From positions 16,032,699 to 16,096,698 of the forward strand of contig OY754336.1 of the NCBI GenBank assembly GCA_963573305.1: DNA of 64,000 bases, read 5' to 3'. Position 1 is the first letter of the stretch. Every line of letters starts with the position of its first letter. The translations under genes were made by a program, and so were the position numbers. Shown here piece after piece: positions 49,465 to 58,650 of the stretch. This DNA is from Pyrrhosoma nymphula. Lineage: Eukaryota > Arthropoda > Insecta > Odonata > Coenagrionidae. The notes beneath the pieces were generated by a model. The model did not search any database. It worked only from the letters and a program-made list of their open reading frames with translations, and was not told where the DNA came from.

Positions 49465-51105
49465 ATGGCGGCCAACATGAAGAAATTTCCGGAGCTGAAG
49501 TCGGCAGAGCTACGGCAATTATTACGAGAGAGGGACTTGTTAGTAGGGGGAACCAAGCCAGAATTGCAGCAGCGATTATTACACACGCTAGAAAAGGAGG
49601 GAATATATATAAGCACGTATGAATTTAGGGTCGATAGTGAGGAACCGGTGGAAACTGAGATGCAAGCGCTATTTAGGCAATTAAAAGAAGAACAAGATAG
49701 AAGAGATAGAGAGAGGGCAGAAGAAGCAAAAGAAGAACGAGAGAGAAGCAGAACGATCTTAGAGGAGATGGCTGAAGGGCAAGAGAGAAATAGAACGATC
49801 TTAGAGGAGATGGCTGAGAGGCAAGAGAGAAGACATGCAGAATTGTTGGGGCAAATTAGGGAAGAAGCAGACGAAAGAGAGAGAAAGCTTTTGGAAGAAA
49901 TGGCAAAAATAGCAGGAGAACATAGACAGACGCAGGAACTTATTGCATCATTCGAACATGGCTATGATGAAAGGTTTGCCAAAACAGACGGGGCGTTAGC
50001 AGAGTTATGCGAAGATGTCGCGAAAGAAATTAACGGAGTAGGAGCGAGGCTGGAGGCGAGCGATCTCAAGGTCCGAAAGTTAGAAGCGAGTTACGTGAAT
50101 TTGCATGAGAACGTGGAGGAAAGGTTCAAGAAGATGGCGGACGAGCTGGGACAACAATCCACCACAAAAGCAGCTGGGCTAGATGAAGAGGCAGTCCGAC
50201 GCATCGTGCGTGAGGAAAGCAGGAGACCTAACGTCACAACGGCACCCGCGGGAATAGTACAATTAAAGGTCCCAACGTTCGACGGGAGGCATACATCAAG
50301 ACCCATGAAATACCTACACGAGCTGTGCGAATACCAAGAGATATATCGATTGCCTGACCAGATGATGCTCCAGGTCATCAGACAAGGAATGGTTGGGAGA
50401 GCAGAGGAGTGGTTCGCTGCGACCCGACACCTGAATGAAGATGTGAACGCTTTCCAAGCTATTTTCACGGAGCAGTTTTGGGGAGATGAACGTCAAATGC
50501 TGATAAAACGGAGTTTCGACACGGGAAGATACAAGGAGAACGGAGGGCTCACGCGAGTAGAATATGCGACGGCCAAAATTAGCGTAGCGAGGGAGTTGAC
50601 GCCGCCAATGGAGGACGGAATGATCATTCTAATTCTCAAGAAACACTTTGGCATGGAAGTAAGCGTCGGCATGATTTCAAATAATGTAAATACAATCCCG
50701 CAATTCTTGCCGTTATTGGCCCGCTATGATAACATACCGCGAGAGGACGGAAACTCCGAGGCGACTGGACACCGAAGATGGGGAGACCAATACCCAAGGA
50801 CCCATGGAGACCGTACGTGGAGGACACCGGAAGACACATCCCAACACAACCAGCAGTACAGATGGGACTCGAAGAGGTCACAACCACGAGAGTGGCAAGC
50901 GTCGAGCCAGCAGAGAGACGGACGGAGAGACGATAACTTTCGCGGTGAGGGATACTCTCAACGGCCGGGCGAGAGACCAGCTGATCGACGCCGAGGACAA
51001 AACAATATGGCGGAGGCGCGCCCACCGATGAGAGAGCGCCCTGTCAATTCCATGATGGCGGAAGAAAGTAACGCCGCAGGGAAACCGGAGCAGGAAAACT
51101 ATTAG
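49465..51105 (+). CDS. gag: Gag polyprotein with N-terminal SAP domain
   Basis: A 546-residue frame starting at ATG 49465, the first ATG in this frame that precedes the SAP region. Residues about 9-43 (LKSAELRQLLRERDL, then KPELQQRLL) match the SAP helix-extension-helix fold, a DNA-binding module of chromatin proteins. Residues about 64-225 are a charged coiled coil with a duplicated RTILEEMAE unit. Residues about 266-424 (VPTFDGR, GRAEEWF, F...FWG) look like a retrotransposon Gag capsid region. The tail (425-546) is rich in Arg, Gln and Asp and has no CCHC zinc knuckle. The frame is intact, in line with a recent insertion. Gag assembles particles that package the RNA; the SAP role is inference. 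Confidence 0.8.
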   Translation: MAANMKKFPELKSAELRQLLRERDLLVGGTKPELQQRLLHTLEKEGIYISTYEFRVDSEEPVETEMQALFRQLKEEQDRRDRERAEEAKEERERSRTILEEMAEGQERNRTILEEMAERQERRHAELLGQIREEADERERKLLEEMAKIAGEHRQTQELIASFEHGYDERFAKTDGALAELCEDVAKEINGVGARLEASDLKVRKLEASYVNLHENVEERFKKMADELGQQSTTKAAGLDEEAVRRIVREESRRPNVTTAPAGIVQLKVPTFDGRHTSRPMKYLHELCEYQEIYRLPDQMMLQVIRQGMVGRAEEWFAATRHLNEDVNAFQAIFTEQFWGDERQMLIKRSFDTGRYKENGGLTRVEYATAKISVARELTPPMEDGMIILILKKHFGMEVSVGMISNNVNTIPQFLPLLARYDNIPREDGNSEATGHRRWGDQYPRTHGDRTWRTPEDTSQHNQQYRWDSKRSQPREWQASSQQRDGRRDDNFRGEGYSQRPGERPADRRRGQNNMAEARPPMRERPVNSMMAEESNAAGKPEQENY

Positions 51106-51728
51106 CGGCAAAGCATGACGAAGGTCCCAACATGCCGAGGCCGGAAGACGAAGAGGGATTCTGGGACATACCGAAGGAGCAACGGGCGAAGACACGGAAA
51201 GTGAGAATAAAACGGGCACCACCACAGGAGGAGAAGATGGAACCCCACTCGGAGGAGGGAAGAATATGCAATGTTTTTGAGTCACCTCGAGATTTCTTGA
51301 CGGAGAACGAAGCGAATAGGCCGGAAGTAATTAAATGCCCGGAGATTAGGGTTCAAATGGAAGGAGTGGCTGTGAATGCACTGATAGACACGGGATCGGA
51401 GCTAACGTGCATTAGCGAGGAGTTTTATCGGGAGAATCAGAATGCACTACGAAACGCTTTGGAGGTACCAGTCAAAGGAATCCGGATAGCAGGAGCCGTC
51501 GGAAGGAAGAGAGCGAAATTTAAAATAGGAGATAAGGTTTTAGTACGTACCAATCCGGTATCCGATAAACAAAGGGGAATCTATCACGGCTTCCTGGCAT
51601 TATACGAAGGTCCATATGAGATTTCAGAATTCCGAGGGCCAGCCACGTGTGTAGTATTTAATCCACAAAAGAACGAAATACGAGGCACTTTCCACTTCAG
51701 CAATATTAAACCATATAGGGAACAATAG
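51072..51728 (+). pseudogene. pol: Pol remnant: protease joined to integrase C-terminus
   Basis: This frame is -1 relative to Gag and is open from 51072, overlapping the Gag end by 34 bases; the first ATG is at 51132. Counted from that ATG, residues 80-95 contain the aspartic protease signature ALIDTGSELTCIS (DTG at 86-88). After about residue 125 the frame passes directly into KIGDKVLVRTNP and YEGPYEI...NIKPY, typical of the integrase C-terminal domain. Reverse transcriptase, RNase H and the integrase core are therefore missing in an in-frame deletion with its junction near 51500-51515. I saw no canonical slippery heptamer in the overlap, so how Pol is expressed is unclear. Confidence 0.75.
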
Positions 51729-52600
51729 CACAGCACTTGGTATCACTCACATCACACGAGCACACGAGAAGAAGACCGTAGTCCAACTGACCATAGCACG
51801 CAGTCATTAAACTGAGGAAACCAGCGCCGCAACATTATAATTTGATCCGTTCAAGCAAGGGAGAACTGTTTACCGATAATATACATTGTATCAGGGCCCG
51901 ACATGCGAGGGGAGCTTACGAACGAGAGAGAGAGGTTGAACTTGGCGGCAGGTGGATTAGCACAATATGTATGTTTCGTGATATCTTTTCTCAATGTGTG
52001 TATATTCAGTGTCATGTTGCCATTATTTGATTCGTGTTTTCTTATGTATGAATGGGCTCGTGGACGTAGATTGAGCCGGAAGGAGGGAGAGTGTATCACC
52101 TGAAGGAACTTTAAGTGCTGTGAAGTGTATATGTGTAATGTGAATTATGGCCTTTTGATAACCCAGTGTTTTTAAGGGGTTAAAAGTGAGAATGAATGTT
52201 GAGAAGAAGATGGACAGTTTTATTATTTGCACGTTATATTCACGTTCAATGTATCAGTTAATAACGTCGATTTATATAATATGTTCTTGATTTTAAATTA
52301 CGTGAATAAGATTTTCATTGGTTATTTGCCTATTTCAAGCAAGGAAGAAAGGGAAGAGACCATATTGTTATATGGTATATCATATGTCTTGAGTTAAAGG
52401 AGGAGACGCTGTTTGTAATTGTGTTTATTGATATAAATGTATTCATGTGTGATTTCTGCTGTAACACAATATACTTGGGCACAGACATTATTTAGAGGGA
52501 GGCTAAAGTTTGAAGGCGTTGGGGCCGCGTTAGTTTACATTTGAAGGCTTTAAAATAATTCCTTTCTTATATTTCCAAGTCATTATTTTAATGGGGCTAA
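51729..52600 (+). other. 3' internal region of the LTR element
   Basis: 872 bases between the Pol stop and the 3' LTR. A 66-codon frame at 51903-52103 has one hydrophobic stretch (YVCFVISFLNVCIFSV); it might be a relic of a third frame, but there is no further support. A purine-rich run at 52338-52358 and a weak ATGGGGCTAA just before the LTR are the only polypurine-tract candidates. Confidence 0.45.
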
Positions 52601-53510
52601 TGTAACACGCCATTTTGGCCGTGTTGGCATAAGTATACGATTAAGGACGCCATTGTGTATATTTTGGGAACACGTGCTACCGCGAGGCAACAATATCGTC
52701 TATGTTATGAAAACAACTTTAAACAATACCATTTTCTGTTTACGTAAACAAACTATGACAATGCCGTCTATGTTATGAAAACAACTTTAAACAATACCAT
52801 TTTCTGTTTACGTAAACAAACTTATAATAATGAAAGGGGAATAGCCTATCAGATACGAGAGAAGGGGAGAAAACCTGGAATGTTCTAGAACATACAGGAG
52901 GGGAGATGAGAGAGTATAAAAGGGATTGCCAAACAAGGAACGAGGCTTCTTCTTCTTCGTCTTCTTAACAAGGGAGCCACAAGAGACGTTTATCGAGTGA
53001 AAGTCATACGAGAGTTTTTGCAGTGATAATTTGCCGGGAGTAAGCAGCTTTGGACAGCAATTACCAACGCCAGTGTCCTGTGTTAAGGAAGGATCCAGGA
53101 ATCCGATAACCAGATACTGGGACATAGAGTATCGGCGAAATTCACTTTGTACACCGGTGAAGTAGAACAAACATTATAAATTAATACGAATATATTTGAG
53201 AAGGGAACATATATTGATTAATTGAGTAACTAAAGTGAATTTGTTTCATAAGTAAATAATAAATGGGTTATTATAAATATATGTACTGTTCAAGTGTATC
53301 ATTTTAGTGCATGAATTAATCCATTAACCTTTGCCGCCAAGGACTACCGAAAGGAAAGGATCTCTCTCAAGGTAAGAAGTGATAAAGTGAAGGGTACCTT
53401 TTGTGTGTCGGGCTGATACAAGTATATAACGTCGCGTGTTTAGGACCGCGTGAAAGAATAATTATTAGAACCCCTGTGATAAGGAAATTGATAAGGGGGG
53501 GGCTAGTACA
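52601..53510 (+). repeat. 3' LTR
   Basis: 910 bp, matching the 5' LTR at all but two sites. It keeps an exact GAATGTTCTAGAA motif (52878-52890) and two intact GTTTACGTAAAC palindromes. TATAAAA is at 52915-52921 and AATAAA at 53258-53263. It is followed by the ATCT target duplication. Confidence 0.9.
52877..52891 (+). promoter_or_regulatory. Heat-shock-element-like motif in LTR U3
   Basis: GAA-TG-TTC-TA-GAA fits the three-unit HSF binding consensus GAAnnTTCnnGAA exactly and lies about 25 bases upstream of the TATA box. In the 5' LTR the third unit is TAA, i.e. broken by one of the only two differences. Confidence 0.55.
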
Positions 53511-53514
53511 ATCT

Positions 53515-55255
53515 ATTACACGCTTTTTATTTTCGTACCAGTTATTTTCTCTGTATTGACTCCGGCTGTTCGAATTCCCCTCCGCCGTTGTATCTATTGA
53601 CTTGAGAAATGGTGTACGTATCAAAGAGTGGACAAATGTGATTATCTGGTCTGATGCATTGATATTTTTCTCCTGTTAGTGAAAGCAGGAGTTTTATTTA
53701 TGTTGGATAAATAAATTAAAATTATTTTAGTTTCTTTTATAATGATAGAAACGACCGTAGATCATATTATTGATGTTTTTTCCTAAAGTTTAGGAGCACT
53801 TATCCACTATATTTTTACGTTTTTTACCCGTAGAAAATTATAGTACTTTTTGGGGCATACGTTTTTGCTCTCGTATATTCCACGTTTCCTAAAAGCTTTC
53901 CATGAAGTTACTCCGAAGTTGTCTTGAATTTATGCAAAAAAATTGCACAATTATCTTCACTCGCCGGTACATTTTATGACTTGTTATTCTGGTCTGCACT
54001 CCAGTTGCATCGCTGTCGAAATTATTGAGACGCCATTGTTCGGCTAAAGGCGAGGAAAATAAAAGCGATGGGGGATTCTCCTCTGCTGTCATGCCAGAGT
54101 AAAAAAGCGGAATCCTTTCCCCTCTCGGAAAAAAGTGAAATTATGAATTCACGTGACTTTTACTGCTTTGCGTTCAGTCTTGTCCGTACGCTGGGGCGTC
54201 CGAGGAAATCGTGGCGAATGAATTAAATCGTCACTCGGGACTCCCCCAGCCACCGCTCTCGTCTTGGACGCAGTCCAGGATCGGGACGGTGGAGCGGAAT
54301 CTCCTGTCACCCACTCGTGCGAGTGATGGAGACCTCTCGAAAGTAATTCTTCTCTTTTGTTTTTTCCTCTGGACCGATTTCGGATCCTCCGTCCTGGCGT
54401 CTCTTTGGTGCTGGCAACGTCGTATTCACTCGACTTTCGATTAGCGAGAGAGAGTGGGGAGAGGGAAACATGTCCGCCTCGCTAGAAACGGAGTTAAAAA
54501 AACACAATTTTTACGGCGGGAAGTTTTGCTTTCCTATAGCTCTAAGAATGTATTTCTGTCTTTTTTACGTGAGAGTAAACTTTTGTGGTACAACCGGTGA
54601 GAAGTGTTATGCCAATCACAAAGTGTTGTGCTGTGTAAAATGGCGCTTGGGTGACTTGGATGCTTGAATTTTTTCAGCTAAGATGTTGCTCATCTCCTTC
54701 GACCATGGAAATTATTGCCTAATGTTTCGCGTCACTTTTATTTTGAGGGCCATTAAAAGTTCGTGTACTGAATTCATAATTGGATGCCATCTAGTTGCTT
54801 GATGAGAATATATCTTTGCGAAAGTCTCAAACTTTATATTTATTAATTTTATGTACTCATAAATTGGTACAATATTAAGATGCCACTAAATTTGCTTCAG
54901 ATTTTTATTTGAAATACTTCCTTCATTGTCATACGTCAGGCTTTCACCCTACAAACATAAGTTTTTCATTTGCTCTATTTATTTGTGGCTGCTTATGCTT
55001 TCCGAAGATGTTCTGTTGCTAAGTGCTTCTCATAATTACCACAACTGTCTTTCACTTCAAGTATCCTGATAAATTCTGTCCTAATTTTGGCTTTGAATTA
55101 TTGGTTTGTTTCTCCTGTGTTAGTTAGACAATCAAGGGTCGGAGTTATGGTGTCCCGCTGTCAGTGGTTTTTTGGTCTTCGGAAATTTGTTTTTCTGAGT
55201 TTCTGTGTTCATCAATGAGTGGTACTGATTGTGTCTTATTCTTCTTTTTTTTCAG
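53515..55255. other. Presumed intron or upstream region of the host exon
   Basis: No exon with convincing borders was found. A 77-codon frame at 54211-54444 is not recognised. Confidence 0.4.
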
Positions 55256-55364
55256 GGAAACAAGCAAAACAACCAGTGTCCAAAGTGCGCCGCCCACAGC
55301 AAGTGCCCAACTTCGCTTGCATCCAACGTGTCGCTGTGCTGGAATAGCACCATGTGCCAAAAAG
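55256..55364 (+). CDS. Cysteine-rich host exon (internal, partial gene)
   Basis: A 109-nt open segment is bordered by a strong acceptor, CTTCTTTTTTTTCAG, ending at 55255 and a consensus donor, AAAAAG|GTAAGC, at 55364/55365. It reads in phase 0 and ends in phase 1. The 36 residues include NNQCPKCAAHSKCPT, then NVSLCWNSTMCQK: five cysteines and two N-glycosylation sequons (NVS, NST), the look of an extracellular disulfide-rich module. The cysteine spacing C-x2-C-x5-C does not let me name a family. It is the only exon in the window with protein-like content and good splice sites at both ends. Flanking exons are not visible, so introns must be long or the neighbours lie outside. Confidence 0.55.
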
Positions 55365-55789
55365 GTAAGCCTCCTTGTCTGCATTTTAGCCTCGAACCTA
55401 CCTATGTTCAAATTCCACCAGGAACTCTTGCTTAGCCATCATGAACTGTCGGAGATTATTTTCACCTTCCTACGTTGCAACGCTTAATCCTTTTCGTTTC
55501 TAGTCGTTTCTGTTCTTACGAGGAGTTAAAACTAAATTTAAAATGTTGATATCCAAGTACAAGCCTGCCATTTACTGTCATCAGAGTTGGTTTCGCTGCA
55601 GGTTATGAAATCTTTTGTGAACGTACTCAAGTCAGTGTCAAAAGCGTCGTTATTTTGTGAAACTGCATTTCGGTTGCACTTTGTGGAATTCTTCCATGAT
55701 GTAATCAAAATAATTACTTTTCAATTTTTATTCGTCCCGACCGCAGTTTTGGCTACTCACTGCCATTAACTGGGACGACATTATTAAAT
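55365..55789 (+). other. Intron 3' of the host exon
   Basis: Starts GTAAGC. Contains no recognised feature before the palindromic insertion. Confidence 0.4.
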
Positions 55790-56235
55790 ACTAGCTAATA
55801 TATTTTGGTAAGTTTCTTTTGGATTTCTGCGATTAAACTAAACTTTTTTAGCAACAGTTTCGCCGTGCTATTCTGCCGACTTCGTCAGGCATTCTAAATC
55901 AACAATGAAAAATAAATAAACAAACTTATGCGGTTATTATGTACAGCATGATTAATTAATACTATAGTTTTTCAAAAGTCTTCTCCACATATAAGGAAGT
56001 TTGCAGCCATCTTCTCTGTTTTTAGCAAACTTCCTTATACTTAACCGCTGTAATAACCGCTTAGGTTTGTTTATTTATTTTTCATTGTTGATTTAGAATG
56101 CCTGACTAAGCCGGCAGAATAGCACGGCGAAACTGTTGCTAAAAAATTTTAGTTTAATCGCAGAAATCCAAAAGAAACTTACCAAAATTAAAATGAACTG
56201 CGAAAATCTACGAAAAAAGTTCACTAGCTAATATA
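55790..56235. mobile_element. Palindromic Penelope-type element #7 with 13-bp TSD
   Basis: The element is 55803-56222 between ACTAGCTAATATA at 55790-55802 and 56223-56235. Arms run from TTTTGGTAAGTTTC (55803) to its complement ending at 56187; a 35-bp tail occupies 56188-56222. The left arm, read on the minus strand, has CTGACGA (complement of 55882-55888), one base, a stem with a 6-base loop, then GAAAC (complement of TTTC at 55858-55861). The right arm has the same block with CTGACTA (56102-56108), a one-base lesion. It sits about 430 bases into the intron after the cysteine-rich exon. Confidence 0.8.
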
Positions 56236-57189
56236 GTTTTGAAATGTATCCTTGAAAATGACCCGGATTAGCTAAAACCGCAATCGGGTGAAGCCGGTGA
56301 TTATTTTGATTGCATTGCTATTCTATTGTACTCATGTGGATTAAGCACCAGATATATGCATCCAATGCACGCCGAAGATCGAGTCTCAATTAATGTCACG
56401 ATTTTTATTCTGTCAGCGCTCGTGCAAAATGGAAACCTGGACGAGGTCGCTGAGAATATGATTGACTTCTCGTCGTGTCCACCTGCTTGTCTTTATTTTT
56501 TGCTCTTGACTGGAGAGGAGTGGTTTGGGTTGTGTGATGGGATTTGAGTTATTGGCGTGTGTTCGAGCAATCGCTGTGTGCGTGGGGAAAGGATGTACGC
56601 CAGGAGCGAAATGTGGGCGGGGGTGTACGTATGTAACCGAACGACGATTGTCAGGGTGCGTGCGTAGATGGTGTCGCTTCAGCCGAGTCGGAAATAAGTA
56701 CTGCCCTCTCCCTATCTGCTCAATATCCCACGGATTCTGCGATAAAAGTCCATGTGAGAAACATATAGATATATTTATCGGGTCCACCTCGGGCTACGCT
56801 CTTTTTCCCGCTGCAATGCCCTCTTCCTCCCTCTCCCCCATCCCTCTTGTCTCCTAAGGACCGTTCGCAGTGACAACAACCAATTCCCAGCCCCCTTCAC
56901 TAAACGAGCTCGCTCATAGTTGGAAGGTTTTACCTAAATTTTGACAAAATACATATTAGGACGAAATATGTAGTAGGTAGAAAAATAACATTTTCCCTCA
57001 TTTTTCACTCATTCTCGCATTTAACACCATGTAATTTCAAGTTCATTTTACGGAAAAATATAGCATGCTATGGTATGATTTTCTCTCTCATTATCAAATG
57101 GAGTAAGTTGTTCTGTAAGCAACCGGAATACGAAGAAAATTACATTTGTTATTTAACGATGGAATCACATTTACAGAAAAAGCGAAACA
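56236..57189. other. Spacer
   Basis: No exon or repeat recognised. Confidence 0.35.
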
Positions 57190-57352
57190 ATAAGTCTACC
57201 AAAACACGCCTCGCTATGGAAACCTATCAGACCAGTTAAACAACAGTTCGATAAATTCACAGAGAAAAAAATCATCTGCCTTGACCGGAACTCGAATGAA
57301 GATCCTTCAGTATCGCGTCGATTACTTTCGCCGGTTAGCCTTCCCAGGCGTC
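57190..57352 (-). mobile_element. SINE family B fragment
   Basis: On the minus strand: GACGCCTGGGAAGGCTAACC, then GCGAAAGTAATCGACGCGAT, then a degraded box B (TTCGAGTTCCGG) and TCAAGGCAG. The layout matches the 32.3-kb copy. Confidence 0.55.
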
Positions 57353-57574
57353 ATTATTTTCTGTGGAATCTTGTGTTCATGCGCGGAGCTTGATGTTCAC
57401 GACTCCTGGATGCGAAGCAATGGAAACGTGCGCCCAGCTCAATTCTACACGGTGTGTTAAGGACAAACTTGAGAGCAGCACCTTGACTGATGTATGACAA
57501 ATTTGAAGGGCAGCGTGAACTATCCGCCGTGCCTTCTAAACTTCTAATAGTTCCTTTTTCCTCTTCCACGCTTG
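57353..57574. other. Spacer
   Basis: Nothing recognised. Confidence 0.3.
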
Positions 57575-58087
57575 GCCACGGCTACGGATTGCAATCTCGG
57601 AGATATTTACTCAATCCCGGGATTACGGGATTCTGATGTCCTCAATCCCGGGATCCTGGGAAGTCACCAAAGAATCTGTTTTACTATTAACATCAAAGAA
57701 AATGCCTTTTTTCTTAGAAGGTAAATAGTAAATGAAGCACCAAATACGGAGAATATGTGAAAGAACTTTTAAGAACTATACCAATTGCTCTTAAATTGAA
57801 TGAAGCTGTATACTTTTAAGAAAGCAAACAGAAACTCTAGATTAAGGTTCTCCTCACTGAAAAGTTACTTACAATTTTTTTAAACATGCCCTCAAAAAAC
57901 AAAGTAAGCCAAATGTATAATTAGAACTAAATGTTAGAAAGAACTACGTTACTTGTTAGCGCCACCTGTTAGCGAAAAGGTGAATGTCAATCCCGGAATC
58001 CCAGGATTCGCATATGTATATTAAATTCCGGGATTTTGGGATTGTCATTTCTTCCGGGATCCCGGGATTGCAATCCTTAGTCACGTC
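57575..58087. mobile_element. hAT-like MITE with CCCGGGAT subterminal repeats
   Basis: Terminal inverted repeats TACGGATTGCAATC (57583-57596) and GATTGCAATCCTTA (58066-58079) match at 13 of 14 bases. The flanking 8-mers GCCACGGC and GTCACGTC agree at 6 of 8, fitting an aged 8-bp hAT duplication. Inside both ends are repeated ATCCCGGGAT motifs, as in hAT subterminal transposase sites. About 500 bp, with no transposase. Confidence 0.65.
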
Positions 58088-58650
58088 CGGTGTCCTGTGT
58101 CACGCCTTGCTGTATGGTGAACGAGTTATCTCGTGTTTCTTTTCCACTCGTGCGTTTCCCTCTCTCTCTCTCTCTCCTCCCCTATTTCTTTCCACAATTC
58201 CCCTCTTCCTATCCTTTCCGGCGCCCCGTTTCTTCCCTCTCTCTTTTCCGCACCCGCCGTTTTCTTCGCATTGTTATTGCTGCCGCGCCCCGTGGGTGCC
58301 GCGGTGGCGTGTCGGGGCTCGGCGGGGAGGGGTTGGCGTGGAAAGCACGAGAAGGGTGTGGCGAGGAAGCCGATGCGTGGATGGGGAGAGGGTGGGTGAG
58401 GGGGAAGGAGAGTGCGAGGAGAAGAATACGGTGTCGAGGAGGAGGAATTACGGCCGCCAGAGAGAAGGAGAAGGCGTCAAATTGCGAGGAAAGAGGCTTT
58501 TGGCGTTGTGAATGGAAATGACTGGGCTCTTGTCGATGGAGCGGGTGCGTGGTTGGCGCCAGGCAGTGGTGACGAGGGCCCTTTTGTGGGGAAACGACGG
58601 CTGGGGGTTGAAGTGCGCGGTGAGGACCTTTGGGGGCGGGAATTATGTTC
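58088..58650 (+). repeat. C/T-rich then G-rich block
   Basis: Pyrimidine-rich to about 58270 with (CT)n near 58160, then a sharp switch to G-rich sequence. Frames up to 175 codons cross the switch but are low complexity and overlap in three phases. Confidence 0.55.

Larger units (their letters stand above)
48458..53510 (+). mobile_element. Non-autonomous LTR retrotransposon (Ty3/gypsy-like), recent insertion
   Basis: A complete 5053-bp provirus-like element: two 910-bp LTRs beginning TGTAAC and ending TAGTACA, a tRNA-Lys type primer site, a Gag frame, a short Pol frame and a 3' non-coding region. The 4-bp target duplication ATCT flanks it at 48454-48457 and 53511-53514. The two LTRs differ at only two positions that I could find, so the insertion is very young. 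Polymerase, RNase H and the integrase catalytic core are absent, so mobility would need enzymes from a related full-length element. Confidence 0.9.

Noticed and set aside
51903..52103. Envelope-like third frame in the LTR element
   Set aside because: Only 66 codons with one hydrophobic stretch; no signal peptide, cleavage site or second membrane segment.
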